Source of the DNA: Pegea sp. RAD2-039
Taxonomy: Eukaryota > Chordata > Thaliacea > Salpida > Salpidae
DNA length: 64,000 nucleotides
Direction: 5' to 3'
Assembly: GCA_034620365.1 (NCBI GenBank)
Contig: JAQGEQ010000071.1
Coordinates: forward strand, 5,022,001 to 5,086,000
Numbering within the stretch: the first letter of the stretch is position 1; the number at the start of each line of letters is the position of its first letter. A model generated the notes under the pieces. That model did no database searches, was not told where the DNA came from, and was given only the letters and a program-made list of their open reading frames with translations. This document shows positions 13,901-26,400 of the stretch, piece after piece. Made by a program: the position numbers and the translations under genes.

Positions 13901-14151
13901 GTTTGCAAAATGTATGTTGACAAGGCAAGGCCTAAAAATTCATAAGAAAATACAACTTGAAAAATTGATGAATACTTTTTAAAAATAAAGAAATTTATAA
14001 TTATTGAAAACTTAAAAATACATTTTATAATAAAATAATTCTAACTCAAAATGATTAAGAAATAATGCTATAAACTTACCTTATTATTTTCATTCAATGG
14101 CCTAAAGCAAACTGCACATTCTAAGATATCTCCTAATATAGTAGTATTCAT
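7982..14151 (-). CDS. SH3RF: POSH/SH3RF-like E3 ubiquitin ligase and JNK scaffold (RING + three SH3), with an in-frame TAA
   Basis: Fourteen exons on the minus strand: 14151-14080, 13931-13709, 12984-12854, 12786-12716, 12205-12091, 11161-11060, 10804-10709, 10531-10306, 10082-9796, 9287-9223, 9174-8984, 8936-8803, 8748-8573 and 8162-7982. They sum to 690 codons. A C3HC4 RING uses C12, C15, C28, H30, C33, C36, C49 and C52. SH3 domains lie at about residues 149-204, 213-269 and 630-686. The region before the last SH3 has a family-like [18 protein letters not shown] segment. POSH proteins ubiquitinate targets through the RING and scaffold Rac-JNK signalling through their SH3 domains. Two oddities: codon 87 (13745-13743) is TAA although the frame continues on both sides, and the third of the usual four SH3 domains is absent. 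Confidence 0.88.
13743..13745 (-). other. In-frame TAA inside SH3RF exon 2
   Basis: The stop follows the RING and the conserved [11 protein letters not shown] segment. The same frame then runs 11 more codons to a strong CAG|GTATGT donor at 13709. The donor leaves one G, which the next exon (from 12984) needs to continue in frame. Without readthrough the product is an 86-residue RING-only protein. Confidence 0.75.
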
Positions 14152-16169
14152 AATGATACAGCTCTCTTTTGTACACACATCTTATAGTTTTACAGAACTA
14201 TGTGAAATATATTTTTAGTGCCAAGACCTTTAAAAATTAATCAATTTTATATTTTAAATTAATGGTTTATTTTAGAGGCAAATAATATCTTTTAATAATG
14301 AAAGTTGTTTAACTAATTTATCAATTAATCAAATCAAAGTTTTTGTTATGATAGTTATAACCAAACATGGTAATCTTAAAATTATACTTTCACATAAAAT
14401 GCAAATTAAATATAGCTACAACTAAAAATTTAATAATAATCATAGTATAAAGTAATATAAATATCAAGGAATATTAAAAAAATTATTCATTTCAAACTAG
14501 CTAATAAATAACAATAATAAAATCATTTTAAAAAGTAGTTTAAATGTATCATAAATTAGTTTTAGAAAACAATTATTTCTTGATCATTTAAAAATATAAA
14601 AGTTTTATCAAAAAATCAGTTGAGTTTTACAAAAAGAAACTTAAGTATAATATTAAATTATATTAGTTAAAATATATTTTATAGATCGTCTCATGATAAA
14701 TATAAAAAAAATATAAAGCATTATCATTAAGCTTTAAAGTTGATATGAAAGATTTGATAACAATTACAAACTTTATAAGGAGAAAGGAAATAAGATTTAA
14801 TTTAGGAAATAGATTAGAATCATTCTAACGTAATTTCATAAAAATGACATCATTTAATCATAATTTAAACAAAAAATAATTATACATAATTTAATTTTAA
14901 CAAAACAAATCATTTTTGTTTGTTTAATTGTTGCCTATGAAAAATTGCTTTAAATAAAAAAACATTTATAGTTTCTTTATAAGTTCTTTAATTTTAAGAG
15001 AAAATTCCTTTTAGAGTTTATTTTCATTTAAAAAGCATGTGTTAAGTTATTTATAAAATGTATTTTAACACATCTATTTGTATATAAATAATGAAATAAT
15101 TTGTTGATCTTAAAATATTATAAAAACTTCAAAACTTTAAATAAAACAAAAATTAATAACAAATAAATTGTTATTTTATTCAGAAAAAAAATAATTTGAA
15201 TATTACTAATAATATAAATAATGTTAAAGTTACAACTTTTGTACTTGAAAGGTCAAAATATTTTTATTAAATGATTTCTTAAATATAATGTCTTATAACA
15301 AAAAGAAAAAAATATTTTCTAACATTTATCACAAAAAGACAAAATTTTAATGATAAACATAGAATCTTTAAATTTAAAGATCATCTAACTTTGTGGCTAC
15401 AACTTTACTTGTTCAAATAATCAGCTTTCAATAAAACTAATAATGATATATTAATATTAATTGCTATTTATAAGATCTTTGCACCATTTCAAAAATTTGC
15501 AAATCGAACGATATTACAGAGTGTTTACCACACGTAACTAGTGCCATAATGATAATCACTTTGGTAAAGTAACATAAAGTACTAATTTTTAATTGCTTAT
15601 CTCTTGACTATTGTTCATATTAAGTACTGCATACTTCTTTTTATCATAATGTGATTTTTAATATTTTTTTATTAAATTTGAACAATGAATAACACAAATA
15701 ATAAAGTAAGGACATTTAATAAACTATTTAGGTATAAGTTTAATTTTAAGTGAAAGTTAATATCAACTTTCAAAATAATTCTCTAAAAATAACCTTTTTT
15801 CAATATAGCTTGTATAAAATATAGTTAAATAAAACTACATAAACAATATAGATTACATCATTAAACTTCAAATTTGTTTATGTTGTAAAAAAACACATTG
15901 TTAAAGAGTTATGACTAAAACCTGAATTATCGTCACTTTTGTATATAATGTAATTATTTATTTATTAAACACATGGCTTCAAATAACAATCTATTCACTT
16001 CTTATAGCTAGTATAGAACAATATATAAAAAATATTGAGAGGTTTGAATTCCCACGGTTCAACATAAGTAATGTAAATAAAAAAATAGGAAGACTACAAA
16101 GTATACAAGTAAGAATACAATAAAATAAAAAGTAAGTAGGAAGAAAGAAGTAAATAGTAGTATTTGTCA
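14152..16169. other. AT-rich intergenic region, no gene seen
   Basis: This holds the probable 5' flank of SH3RF (ATG at 14151) and very AT-rich sequence without recognisable exons. The open frame 15991-16173 lies just past the 3' end of the LINE remnant that follows, and its hydrophobic product looks like retroelement 3' tail sequence. Confidence 0.45.
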
Positions 16170-16990
16170 GCAAACCACTTAAGTCAAACTACTTTAATAT
16201 ATTCTTAAGAAATGTAACAGAATTCGCTGCAGTGATGGAATTAGATAGATGTTTTAAACTGTGGTAACCATATTGGAAAAATTATTGATCCAAAAGTGTT
16301 ATTAAAGTTATTAATTGGATTAATTTGAAGCAATGATCCTGTGATGAATTATGAAAGATTGCAATACTTATAAAAATTATTAAAATAGAAATGAGAGAAG
16401 TCAGTAATTGCAACCATAATAAAAGGTTGAAGGCGTCGTCACTGTAGAGATTAAATATTAAACTTTGAAAGAGGAGAGAGATCTTTATGAGGAGAAGTGT
16501 ATCAACATCTAAGAAAATCTTTTCTAGTAAACGATTTTAAACTGATTCAAGTTAAAGAATATATTTCTTAAGGTCAGGACTCCATGCAGAAGAGTTGAAC
16601 TTTATTTTGGGGTATATATATGCAGTGTAAAGTTATAAAAATATCCAAATACTTCTGGTGAGACAATATTTAAGAAATTTGTATGAAGTAATTAAACAAA
16701 TTTTAGATAAGTTATTTATGTGGTGAGTTCATTTTAAGAAATGGAAGATGAAAATGCCTAGGTCTTCAGTGACACAACACTTTAAAATGTTATCGCTGAT
16801 TAAATATAAATCAGATAATGCTGGGTCAGAGCTTGAGAGTTTATTTAATAAAAGTCGAAAAATTGTCGATAACTAGCTCTAATTGTTTAGAGGTCAGTAG
16901 ATTCCACAGAAGTTTCAAAATCAATTTAGTCAGCCTTCCAGATATTATATTAAATCAGATAAATAAACATAAGCTTATGCTTTATATTAT
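16170..16990 (-). pseudogene. Degenerate LINE (non-LTR retrotransposon) reverse transcriptase 3' part
   Basis: Conceptual translation of the minus strand gives the C-terminal signature of LINE reverse transcriptases. In order I see a VTEDLGIFI block, an HHINNLSKI block, the LYTAYIYPKI...SAWSPDLKKYI block and an LESV-NRLLEKI block. A frameshifted NSITAANSVTFLKNILK end lies near 16210. At least four in-frame stops and frameshifts interrupt it, so it is inactive. The likely 3' tail is a TAATAAATAAAT run near 15958-15972. The catalytic YADD region and the endonuclease were not found upstream. Confidence 0.75.
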
Positions 16991-18359
16991 CCAACATTAG
17001 TAGTTTATTTAATTCAACTATGTATGACATATAAAATTACAATTTTATAATTATGTAAAGTAATTATAATGTATATATGATAATTATATATGTACACTTG
17101 TAAAAATCATTAGTATATACGCTTACAGTATCTTATATACTATAAAACAATATCATGTACAAATATTACGTAATGAAAGTATTGTACCTAAAAAATATAA
17201 AAATAAATGTTTAAAAAATGATAAGAATAATATCTACTACTTATAAAAAATTTGCTCACTTTTATTATTTAGAAATTGATTTATCTAAAACAATGTTTTG
17301 AACTAGGGTCAATCAGTTTAAATAAATCTGTAATGGACTTGAATAATTCCAAGAACACTGATTAATTTGCTAACTTTCAGTATTAAAATCAAAGAATTTT
17401 TAAAGTTAAAAATAATTAACTAAATATACCTGACAAAAATATGACTCACTTAATCTAACATTGTTGAAAGATAAATTCTACATACAATAGTATCTTTGAT
17501 TTAAGCAAAAATTAAGTCTATAGACCTTCTTATGAGCTAAAGAACCACTGATATTTACACCACGTGTTTATTGATGCAGTTAATAGTATAAATAATAAGC
17601 AAAATAAACCCATAAGTATAATTTCATATAGTTTTAATTACTTGTTTGTGGGATAAATAGAGATTAAAACAATTTAACTATGTATAAAAATAACACTGAA
17701 AATATATTTTTCAATTTAGAAAATGCTACTGTTTTTAAAATTGCTTAAATATAGTTTTTCTGACAAGCTTAAGATCTGTTAAAAAATAACTTTGATAGTT
17801 GAGGTGGTTACAAGCACCTGGCTTAACAGTTTGTCTACCTTATTTAAAAAATGATTTTGTGCAATTAGACATTTTCACTTAAAGATGCATACTACCTTCA
17901 TCACTACCATCGAAGATTTACTAAAAAAACACTATTTATGTCATAAGAAATTAAAATGTATATTAGCTTTGCTGTTCCTATCATTTATTAAAGATCTAAT
18001 TTTATGCAAGAAGTGACATTATTTTTGTATAAAATATAATTCAGATAGCTCTTTTTTTTAACTTAAAAAGAAAACTTTTATTTCTTTTATCATAAATATA
18101 AACCACGAAATAGTGCAGTTAGATACTGATGTGTAAAAAGTGTATTTAACGAGATGTTAGTAAACTGAAAAGATATTCAAGTTCAGATATATTATTACAA
18201 AGATTAAATAAATTAAAGTTAAACATCTCATCAGAAGCATCTTTGGAAGTATAATCGCGTGATTATCACTAAAATTTAAGTGATTCAAAATTTTTCAATT
18301 AAAATAAAATGTTTGGATAATTAAACTTTGCAAATAATTTATATAATTTTCAGACAACT
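16991..18359. other. AT-rich intergenic region, nothing recognised
   Basis: I see no coding exons or repeats. Part of it may be the more decayed 5' portion of the LINE at 16.2-17.0 kb, but no reverse transcriptase motif could be read. Confidence 0.4.
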
Positions 18360-20006
18360 TCAAAAGTTGGCAGCATCTCTATCAAGAACCCAGGTGAGAT
18401 TTCCATCTACTGGATTAACCATTCCAGCAGGTAAAGTTCTACCTTCTTCAGTTTTATACAAAATATTCTGCAAAAAAATAGAAATGAGTTTTTAGCATCA
18501 ATATGCTTCTGGTTGTCGACGCTAATTAGCGTCACAGAAACTATTTTCTAAAAGTTTTTTGAAGAAAATAAATAAGTTCAGAGAATTATTTTTAAGTTGA
18601 GAAAAGATATTTGAATAATTTTTAATTAATTATAATTGTTTACTTTTAGTGCTTCAGATTTACTTGATCCAGTACATATAAAGAAAATATTCTTTGCATT
18701 GTTGACGGTTGGAAGAGTCATTGTGACTCGACTAGCAGGAGGTTTAGGGGAGTCACTTATAGGAGCGATCCATAATGATTCTTCCTGAGGAAAACCATAT
18801 CATCAAAATATAGAAACAGAATTCAACAAACTAACTTTTAACAAGTTGTGACCAGGAAACAAAGAACAAGTGTGTCCATCAGGACCCATTCCAAGGAGAA
18901 GAAGATCGAACTTTGGGAAAGTCCCATTAGAAAAAATCACTTTAAGTTGTCTTTCATAATCTTCTGCACATTGATTCAAAGGTAAATCAGGATCAATAGG
19001 GAACCAAGAAGATGAAAACCCGTGCTTGCTAATAATTTTATCCTAAAAATGTTAAACAAAGACTATATGAGTGTAAAATTCTGGCAAACTTATCAATTGA
19101 ATTTTTAAATTTTAATTCTTTAAGCATAATTAAATGAGATATCAAAAATAAAGAGTAAAAATATAAGATTAGATATTAAAACTTATTCATCTTTTATTTA
19201 ACACAAACTTCTTATAATTAACCAAAAATAGAAGTTATAAGAAATTGGATTACTTATCAACTATAGTTTACTCAATTTTAGTGGATAAAAATAATAAAAA
19301 TTAATAAGTTAATTAATAAGTAAAAAGTTTAACCATGTGCTTTAAAAAAATTGGAATGTTTAACAAGAATTTATAAAATAATATTATTAATCATTATTAT
19401 AATTTGTCAATAATTATCATGAGGTAACATTAAAATTACTATCATAGTTTGAATTATCAAAAGTTAAACTTAAAAATTATATCTTGATAAAATGTATTAT
19501 CTTCACAAAACTTTTACCATTCTTACAATAAAAGTTTGATGTTATCATTTCATTAACAAAAATATATAAATATAAAGTATTATTAATTAAACTAACTTTG
19601 AACTGTCCATATGTGCTATCATTGTCTTTATATGAAACATATCTTTCATCACAAAAAAAAATCACCCATTTTGTCCACTTGACATCTTCATCATTTTCTA
19701 ATGCTTGAGCCAATAAATTGATTATACTTCCACCAGAAACTCCTGAAGAATTCTTAATTATTTAATCATAAAATAAAATCTTAAACACGTCAGTTATTTT
19801 TTAAAGATATCAAAACCAAAAGGTAATATATAGTATTTTGTATAAAGTATTTTGTTCATATTATAATATAAATTTTTTCAACACACTTTACCTAGAGTGA
19901 ATATACCATTTTCTTTTATAGCTTTAGAAGCAATTTCACGCAGATTTTTACTGATGAAATCAGAGATTTCATCTTTAGAATTGCAAACTTCTACTTCAGA
20001 CATCAT
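18360..20006 (-). CDS. PGLS: 6-phosphogluconolactonase
   Basis: Five exons: 20006-19892, 19742-19597, 19042-18836, 18784-18644 and 18467-18360. They join to 239 codons including the TGA stop, giving 238 residues against about 258 in human. The enzyme hydrolyses 6-phosphogluconolactone in the oxidative pentose phosphate pathway, normally in the cytosol. Family landmarks are SGGS near the N-terminus, the FFCDERYVS segment, STYG, and [15 protein letters not shown], which contains the family's signature catalytic region. A conserved [15 protein letters not shown] block and a C-terminal [10 protein letters not shown] complete the match. Two ATGs lie in tandem at the start. The first is used here. 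The gene looks intact. Confidence 0.95.
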
Positions 20007-23000
20007 TAAAAAGCTAAAAAATATCAAAATATATTTTCAAATATGACAAACTTACAAATATAAAACCAAATTACAAACAATTACATAATAATTAATATTA
20101 GTGATGCTAAAATCGTTGTTTATCTATATAGCTAATTTAAAAAAAACATCTTTGCATGAACACACTCTGTAAATATTCATTCAAAGAAGTAACAATATGG
20201 ACTTTCACTTTTTTTACAAATAATAGTAAAAAGTATAAGCTAAATAAATAAATGAGTTTACTTCTACCTTTGTTTTATAAAACTCTTTTACAAACCATTT
20301 AAAGCTTCTACCCCAGATAGTATAATATATGAAAGCACAAATATTTAAATCAAAAACTCTAAGCGGGTGTATAATTCTTTAGAAGATATTCTCTCAAAAA
20401 CAATGTGAATTCACTAATCATTAGATCAATATCATAAAAATAAACTACCTTATGAAAAATAAAAACGGTAAATTATTTTAAATCAAGAGCTATAATAAAG
20501 TGCTCTTTTTTCTTTTGAAGAAAATAATAAACAAATGCTCAAACATTATTCATCAAATACCCTTGTGTAAGTTGAGGTAGTCACATAACAAGTAGAACAA
20601 ATTTCTACTGAATAAAAATGTAGCAAAGTACTCTCTGGTAAATTAAAAAAGAAAATTAAAGATAATTAAGCCACATCAAAGCGTTATAGTACTTTTTGTT
20701 TACAGTTTACGAAGATAACTGCCATAAAAGTTTATAAAAATTACAAAAACTTTTGCTGCTCTCTATTAGTTCTGGGTTTCAAACATTTCCAATGAAAAAT
20801 TATCCTTTTTTAGGATAAAAAACATTCTTAGGGCTTTAATCCTAACTTTTCCTCTTTAACTAGCAAATTATTTCTTATTTTTTTAGATAAATTTTAAACA
20901 AGCTAATTTACAAATTTTTTATTTTTTCTGTAAAACATTTTTTGGTTCTTGAGTATCATGAAAACAACTTTTAGTTCAAATGACTTTTACGTGAAATAAC
21001 ATCAGCTTGATTGGGTTTCGGTCATCATTCATTGTACTTTGAAGTTTTGTTCCAACTAAACTTATTTTGGTATTTACAATTATTTAAAAGTAGAACAGAT
21101 TTTATTGAATAAATTTTCATTCTGAAATATAACTTTGAGGTCTTTTGAAAATTATTTAAGAATTATTTACTTTTTGGCGTAAACGTTTTAACGACAACTT
21201 AAATAAATAAACTAATATAAAAAATTAATGATTTATCTAACTTCATAAGTGAATATAAGGAAAATAATAAGTTTTTGGATAATTTAAATCAGAATTCCTT
21301 TAATAATGTTCAAAAAGTTATAAGTGTATCTAAACTTAAAAAATGTGTAATAAAACACACTGTTTTAAACGTTGATTGTAATAGGCCGGTGATCAAACAA
21401 AAGTTGGTTTATCTATTTAAAAACTGATTACAATTTTTTTCTATTATAAGTATTATTGTAAAGGCATCTCAGAACATGTTCAATTGTTTTATATGATGCG
21501 TGTACATCAAGATTTGACTTATAAATTTAAGTAATTAGCTACTTCAGACAAAATCAACATTCATTTAGATATTTGCGAGGCTTCTGATATGATTTATAAC
21601 ATCAGCTGAGTTACAACGACAAGAAAACTTTTCTTCTTTAAATTAAGTAATTTTATACAAAATAGTTATAGTTTTGACAAACTTTTGTATACTAATATTT
21701 TTCCAATGTATTTTGCATCTAGTCTTATTAATTGTGACTCAGGGGTACCAGGTAATTTTTCAAACTTATTTTATATCAGCAATGATTATACCGTCATCAG
21801 CAAGTTTTAATAACGTACCCTGATTATCATTTCTTAAGTTCTAATATCGAGTGATTAACTCCTCAAGCTATCTACAGAAATCAGACAAACTCTTGACAAG
21901 CAGATTTTGCTGTAGATTTTCGACGAAGTTTTCTGAATCTCAGGAATATTCAAGTCGTACATATTCGGCTTTCTTTAATTTTTGATGATTTCGAAGATTA
22001 ATACGGTTAGAAAATTACAAGATTAACAAGATTAAAACGATCAAAGTAATTTATTCTCTGACATTTTAAAAATAAAGTTAATACAAGTAAAAAATTTCAG
22101 ACAGTTGTTCATTAAATAACTAACTTTAAACTGTATACTTTTATCTTTTAAATGGATTTTTAATCATTAGGAAAATGGTTTTTAATACTTGTTTTCAAAA
22201 ATAATGGCGTTACAATTTGTCCAGAGTACAGAACGGAAGTTAGCCTTATTCTAGCCGTTAACAACACAATTACAATGAAATCAAGGCTTGTCTTAACTAA
22301 ATTCTATTCTTTGTACTGAAAATTTACATAAACTAAAAATTGTTATATAAAATTGTGTGTATTTCAGTCAAGCATGTATATAAAGGCCGCTCTTGTGTTT
22401 GAATTTTATAATTTGGTGCTATACATTATCAGATAAAAAAGTAAACCCAAATATGAATAAACATTGAAGTTATTAGTATAATAAACGAGTACTTCTTCGA
22501 ATAACTTCACTATATTCTTATTAAAAAGATTCAAGTTTTTATTTTATTTACTTTTAAAACTTTTTACAATAGTTTGTTTATTTGTTAGTAAAAATTTACT
22601 TTTCATTTGGATAAAATAATAAAAGAATTTCTCAATTAAATGAAGGAAAGAATTACTGAAATATTTCTTTTTGATTATTTTCTAATCGTAGATTTTTTTT
22701 TGTTAATGAATGTAATTTTTTTGAACTTGAGTAATTTTAGATTAATTTTTCCTGAATATTTAAAGTCATCCGCTTGAGTTGTTAACATAACCATGTTTTT
22801 AAAATAAATTAGTGTATTATAGATGTAAATGTGAAGTAAATAATAATTTAATATTAAGTAAATTTGTCTATATTTTTATTTTAAAATTATTATTGTCTGC
22901 CGTAGTGCTGTTTGCTGTTACTAAAATTTAACTGATTATTTTTTATTGAAAGTACTTAGTTTGAATAATGTATTTATTAAATGAAAGTTAAGTTAGGATT

Positions 23001-23489
23001 AGTAAATCAAATTTTTTGTAAATTATCTATAAATAAAATCTTAATTATCTTACAAAATTCTATTTATTTCATATCTCAAAAATTTATTTATTGTTTAAGT
23101 TTATTAACAGTGTTTATAATTCACATATTATATTAGATACATATTAACAATATTTGATTTAGTCTTTTCATTCAGGCATTGTTTCTAGGATATTTCTTAA
23201 ATTTAATGTTTAAAACTTCTAAACCTTTGAAGTAAAAACATGACAGTTAACCATGATTATCTTAAAGTGAGATACTAGTTTTAAATATCTTTCTTTCATA
23301 TATTATTAAGCTTATGACATTATAAGTTGGTGTTTACTAATTTTAAATATCTAACTTAAAAGTGACTGTATGATGATGTTATTACTCAATTATACTTATT
23401 TATTAATTTTGTAGTTATTATACATTGGCAGTATTTTAACTTTAAATCATATTTTGTTTAAATTTTTGTCATAAAGTTATATATTTGAT
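20007..23489. other. AT-rich intergenic region between divergent PGLS and CDC27
   Basis: PGLS (-) and CDC27 (+) face away from each other, so both promoters should lie here. I see no conserved exon. A TATAAAGGC-like sequence at about 22378 is isolated and about 1.1 kb from the CDC27 start, so I do not assign it. Confidence 0.4.
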
Positions 23490-26400
23490 ATGAATGCTTT
23501 TGTAAGTGATTATTTCATTTTAAAAGCAAGTGTTCAACTAAGTGATTATTTTAATATCAATTTAATTTTTCGTTTCTAGAATGAAGCCTGGAAATTTATC
23601 AGTGTTCAAGCCTACAGTGATGCATTTTTCTTGGCAGAATTATTAAATTCAGAAAGTAAATTTCAACTATTTCAATTTATTAATTAAGTTTACATTTTAT
23701 TAAACTTGTTTAAAGTATTATAGTTTAATTTGTTTTATATTTTATATATAATTGAGGTGGTGTTATTTGTTGACTAATGTTTAATTAAACATAGAACAAC
23801 TTTTTGTTTTGTTAAGTACAGTTTAATTTTCAGCTCCAACTGAAGATTCTGTTCTTCTTCTTGTTACAATACATTTTCATCTAGGAAAGTTTAAAGTAGT
23901 CAAAGGTTTATTTGAAAAGTATAATTTTACATCTCCAAGGTTATGTCTTTTATATGTACAATCCTGCATTAAATTACAAAAGTAAGATTTTTGTCAACTT
24001 ATTTTTATTGCTTTTATATAATTTTTATTGATTATAAGATTTATCTTAAGATTAGATAATTATATACTAAATTGTTGTTTAAACCAAAACAAATATTTTG
24101 TTTATTATTTTCAAAAATTAGAGGTTTTTTAAATAAATTTATTTAATAAATTCAATTCATTTTAACAAAATTTAGAAAAGATCTCTTTTATATTAATTTT
24201 ATTCAATTATAATTGATATTGTCTAATATTAATAATAATAATTGATAAATTGGTTTACTTTAAGCATAGTTTTGCTTTGTTTATTTGTATAATCTTGTTA
24301 AGCATTAAACTTTTTGGTAATTTATTTTTGGTTTTAAAATTTTATTTTTAAGAAGTTTCAATACAAAAAAATACTGAACTAATAGGTAATGAAACTCATT
24401 ACTTATCTAAAGGTACCCTGACGCTGAAAGAATTTTAGCAAGAAGTAATCTGAGAAATAAATCTTTGAGTTCAATCATTACCAACATCAAACTGAAATTT
24501 AAAGAATGGTCAAGTCATGCATTATCTGCTCTTGCAACAATATACATAGAAACTGAACAAAAAGAAAAAGCAGAAAAATGCCTCAGTGAGGCTCTCTTTT
24601 CTAATCCTTTAATGTGGACAGCGTTTGATAAACTATGCAAATTTGGTTAGTCAAATTTTAGTAATTAAATAAATGTAACATTTGATAGTTTAGTAAATGT
24701 TATTGAAGGTGATAAAAAGTAGTTTTTATAATTTCATCTTTACTAATTTTTTTAATTTTTCAATGAAATTTGTAGCTACTCCTAAATCAAAACCTAATCC
24801 TGAAGAATACTTTAAAAGAGCAGCGTTCCTACATCATCAAACTGAATCAGCAAAAGGTTATCTAATTATCTTCATATTTACATACTATTATATCAACTTC
24901 TATTTTCATCAGTGATAGCAACCTCTACCCCACACACAGACGTCAATAAAAAAAAGAACACGACTACTAATGTTCTTATGCCTATACAAGTTGGTCCTAA
25001 CCGAGAAACTGTAGACCCACCTCATGTCACTACTTCGGTACTTGTTTCAATGATTTCTTATTTCGATTTGAACGTTTTTATTTGTAGATTACATCTGAAT
25101 GCACCAACAAGTTTATAAATCCTCCTTCTCTGCACAAAGGTGGTGTTTCAGCTTTTGAAGGTTTGATTTCCATTATTAGGAAACTTTAAATATTTAGATT
25201 TTTTGGGTTTTATTATTTTCTATTTTAAATTGTTAATTTTATTTACAATATGATTTATTATTTTTCTATCTTATGAATGAATTTAAATATCTACTATGCC
25301 TCTGAGATATTATATAAAACTATTTGTTATTTAATTAGCTTTTTGTTTTACTTTCTAGACCATCCAGTAAAAATAGATTTAGGTAGGATGGAGTCTAGCC
25401 CAATTGATTCTAATATCTATAAAGTAAATTTGAATTTTTCATCCTGTTTTTGAATAAGTAGAAATTGTATTTAAGATTATGCTGAAAATGTTTGATCTTA
25501 AAGGGTTTACAAAGTAGAAATGTGAAATAAATATTAATTTATTTGTTTCAATTACTAATTGTAAACCCTTTAAAGCCTACAGATGATTGGGACATGTCAA
25601 TAGTAGCATCTGCTAGCGATACTTCCCAACATGTTGACCGCCAGCAAACGAGGACTCAGAAAAGAATCGCAAATAGTCTTCTACTCAATTCAACTGTAGG
25701 ATCATACGGAATAGAGTTAGTATTCGAGAAATATGTTTATTTTTCTTCTTTTTAATTGTTTATAACTTCATTTTATCAAACTTTTAATTGATTGGTTAGT
25801 AAACAAGTTAAATCAGAAAGTTGTAAATTTTCTAAATATTTTATTTCTAAACTCATCAATTTTCTGATCGACAGTTTGTTTAGTAAATGGAAAACTTGTG
25901 ATAATTCATTTATTACCAGTTAGCTTCTTTACTCGCTAGAGAATTGGCTTATTACCAGATGCTAATAAATTGTGAAATTTCTGACTGTAGTTTAATTTCT
26001 AGAACTTCATGAATTCAATTGATCATCACAACTAACCAATTTTACTGGTTGTTTACAACCAACCATTCTTACTGTTTGTTTACAACCAACCAATTTTACT
26101 GGTTGTTTACAACCAACCATTCTTACTGTTTGTTTACAACCAACCAATTTTACTGGTTGTTTACAACCAACCATTCTTACTGTTTGTTTACAACCAACCA
26201 ATCTTACTGGTTGTTTACAACCAACCATTCTTGCTGGTTATTTACAACCAACCAATCTTACTGATTGTTTACAACCAACCATTCTTACTGGTTGTTTACA
26301 ACCAACCAATTTTACTGGTTGTTTACAACCAACCATTCTTGCTGGTTATTTACAACCAACCAATCTTACTGGTTATTTACAACCAACCATTCTTGCTGGT

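Noticed and set aside
21740..21860. LADDGIIIAD on the minus strand, resembling a reverse transcriptase YADD box
   Set aside because: Flanking translation is full of stops and I could not find the neighbouring reverse transcriptase blocks, so one short match is not enough.
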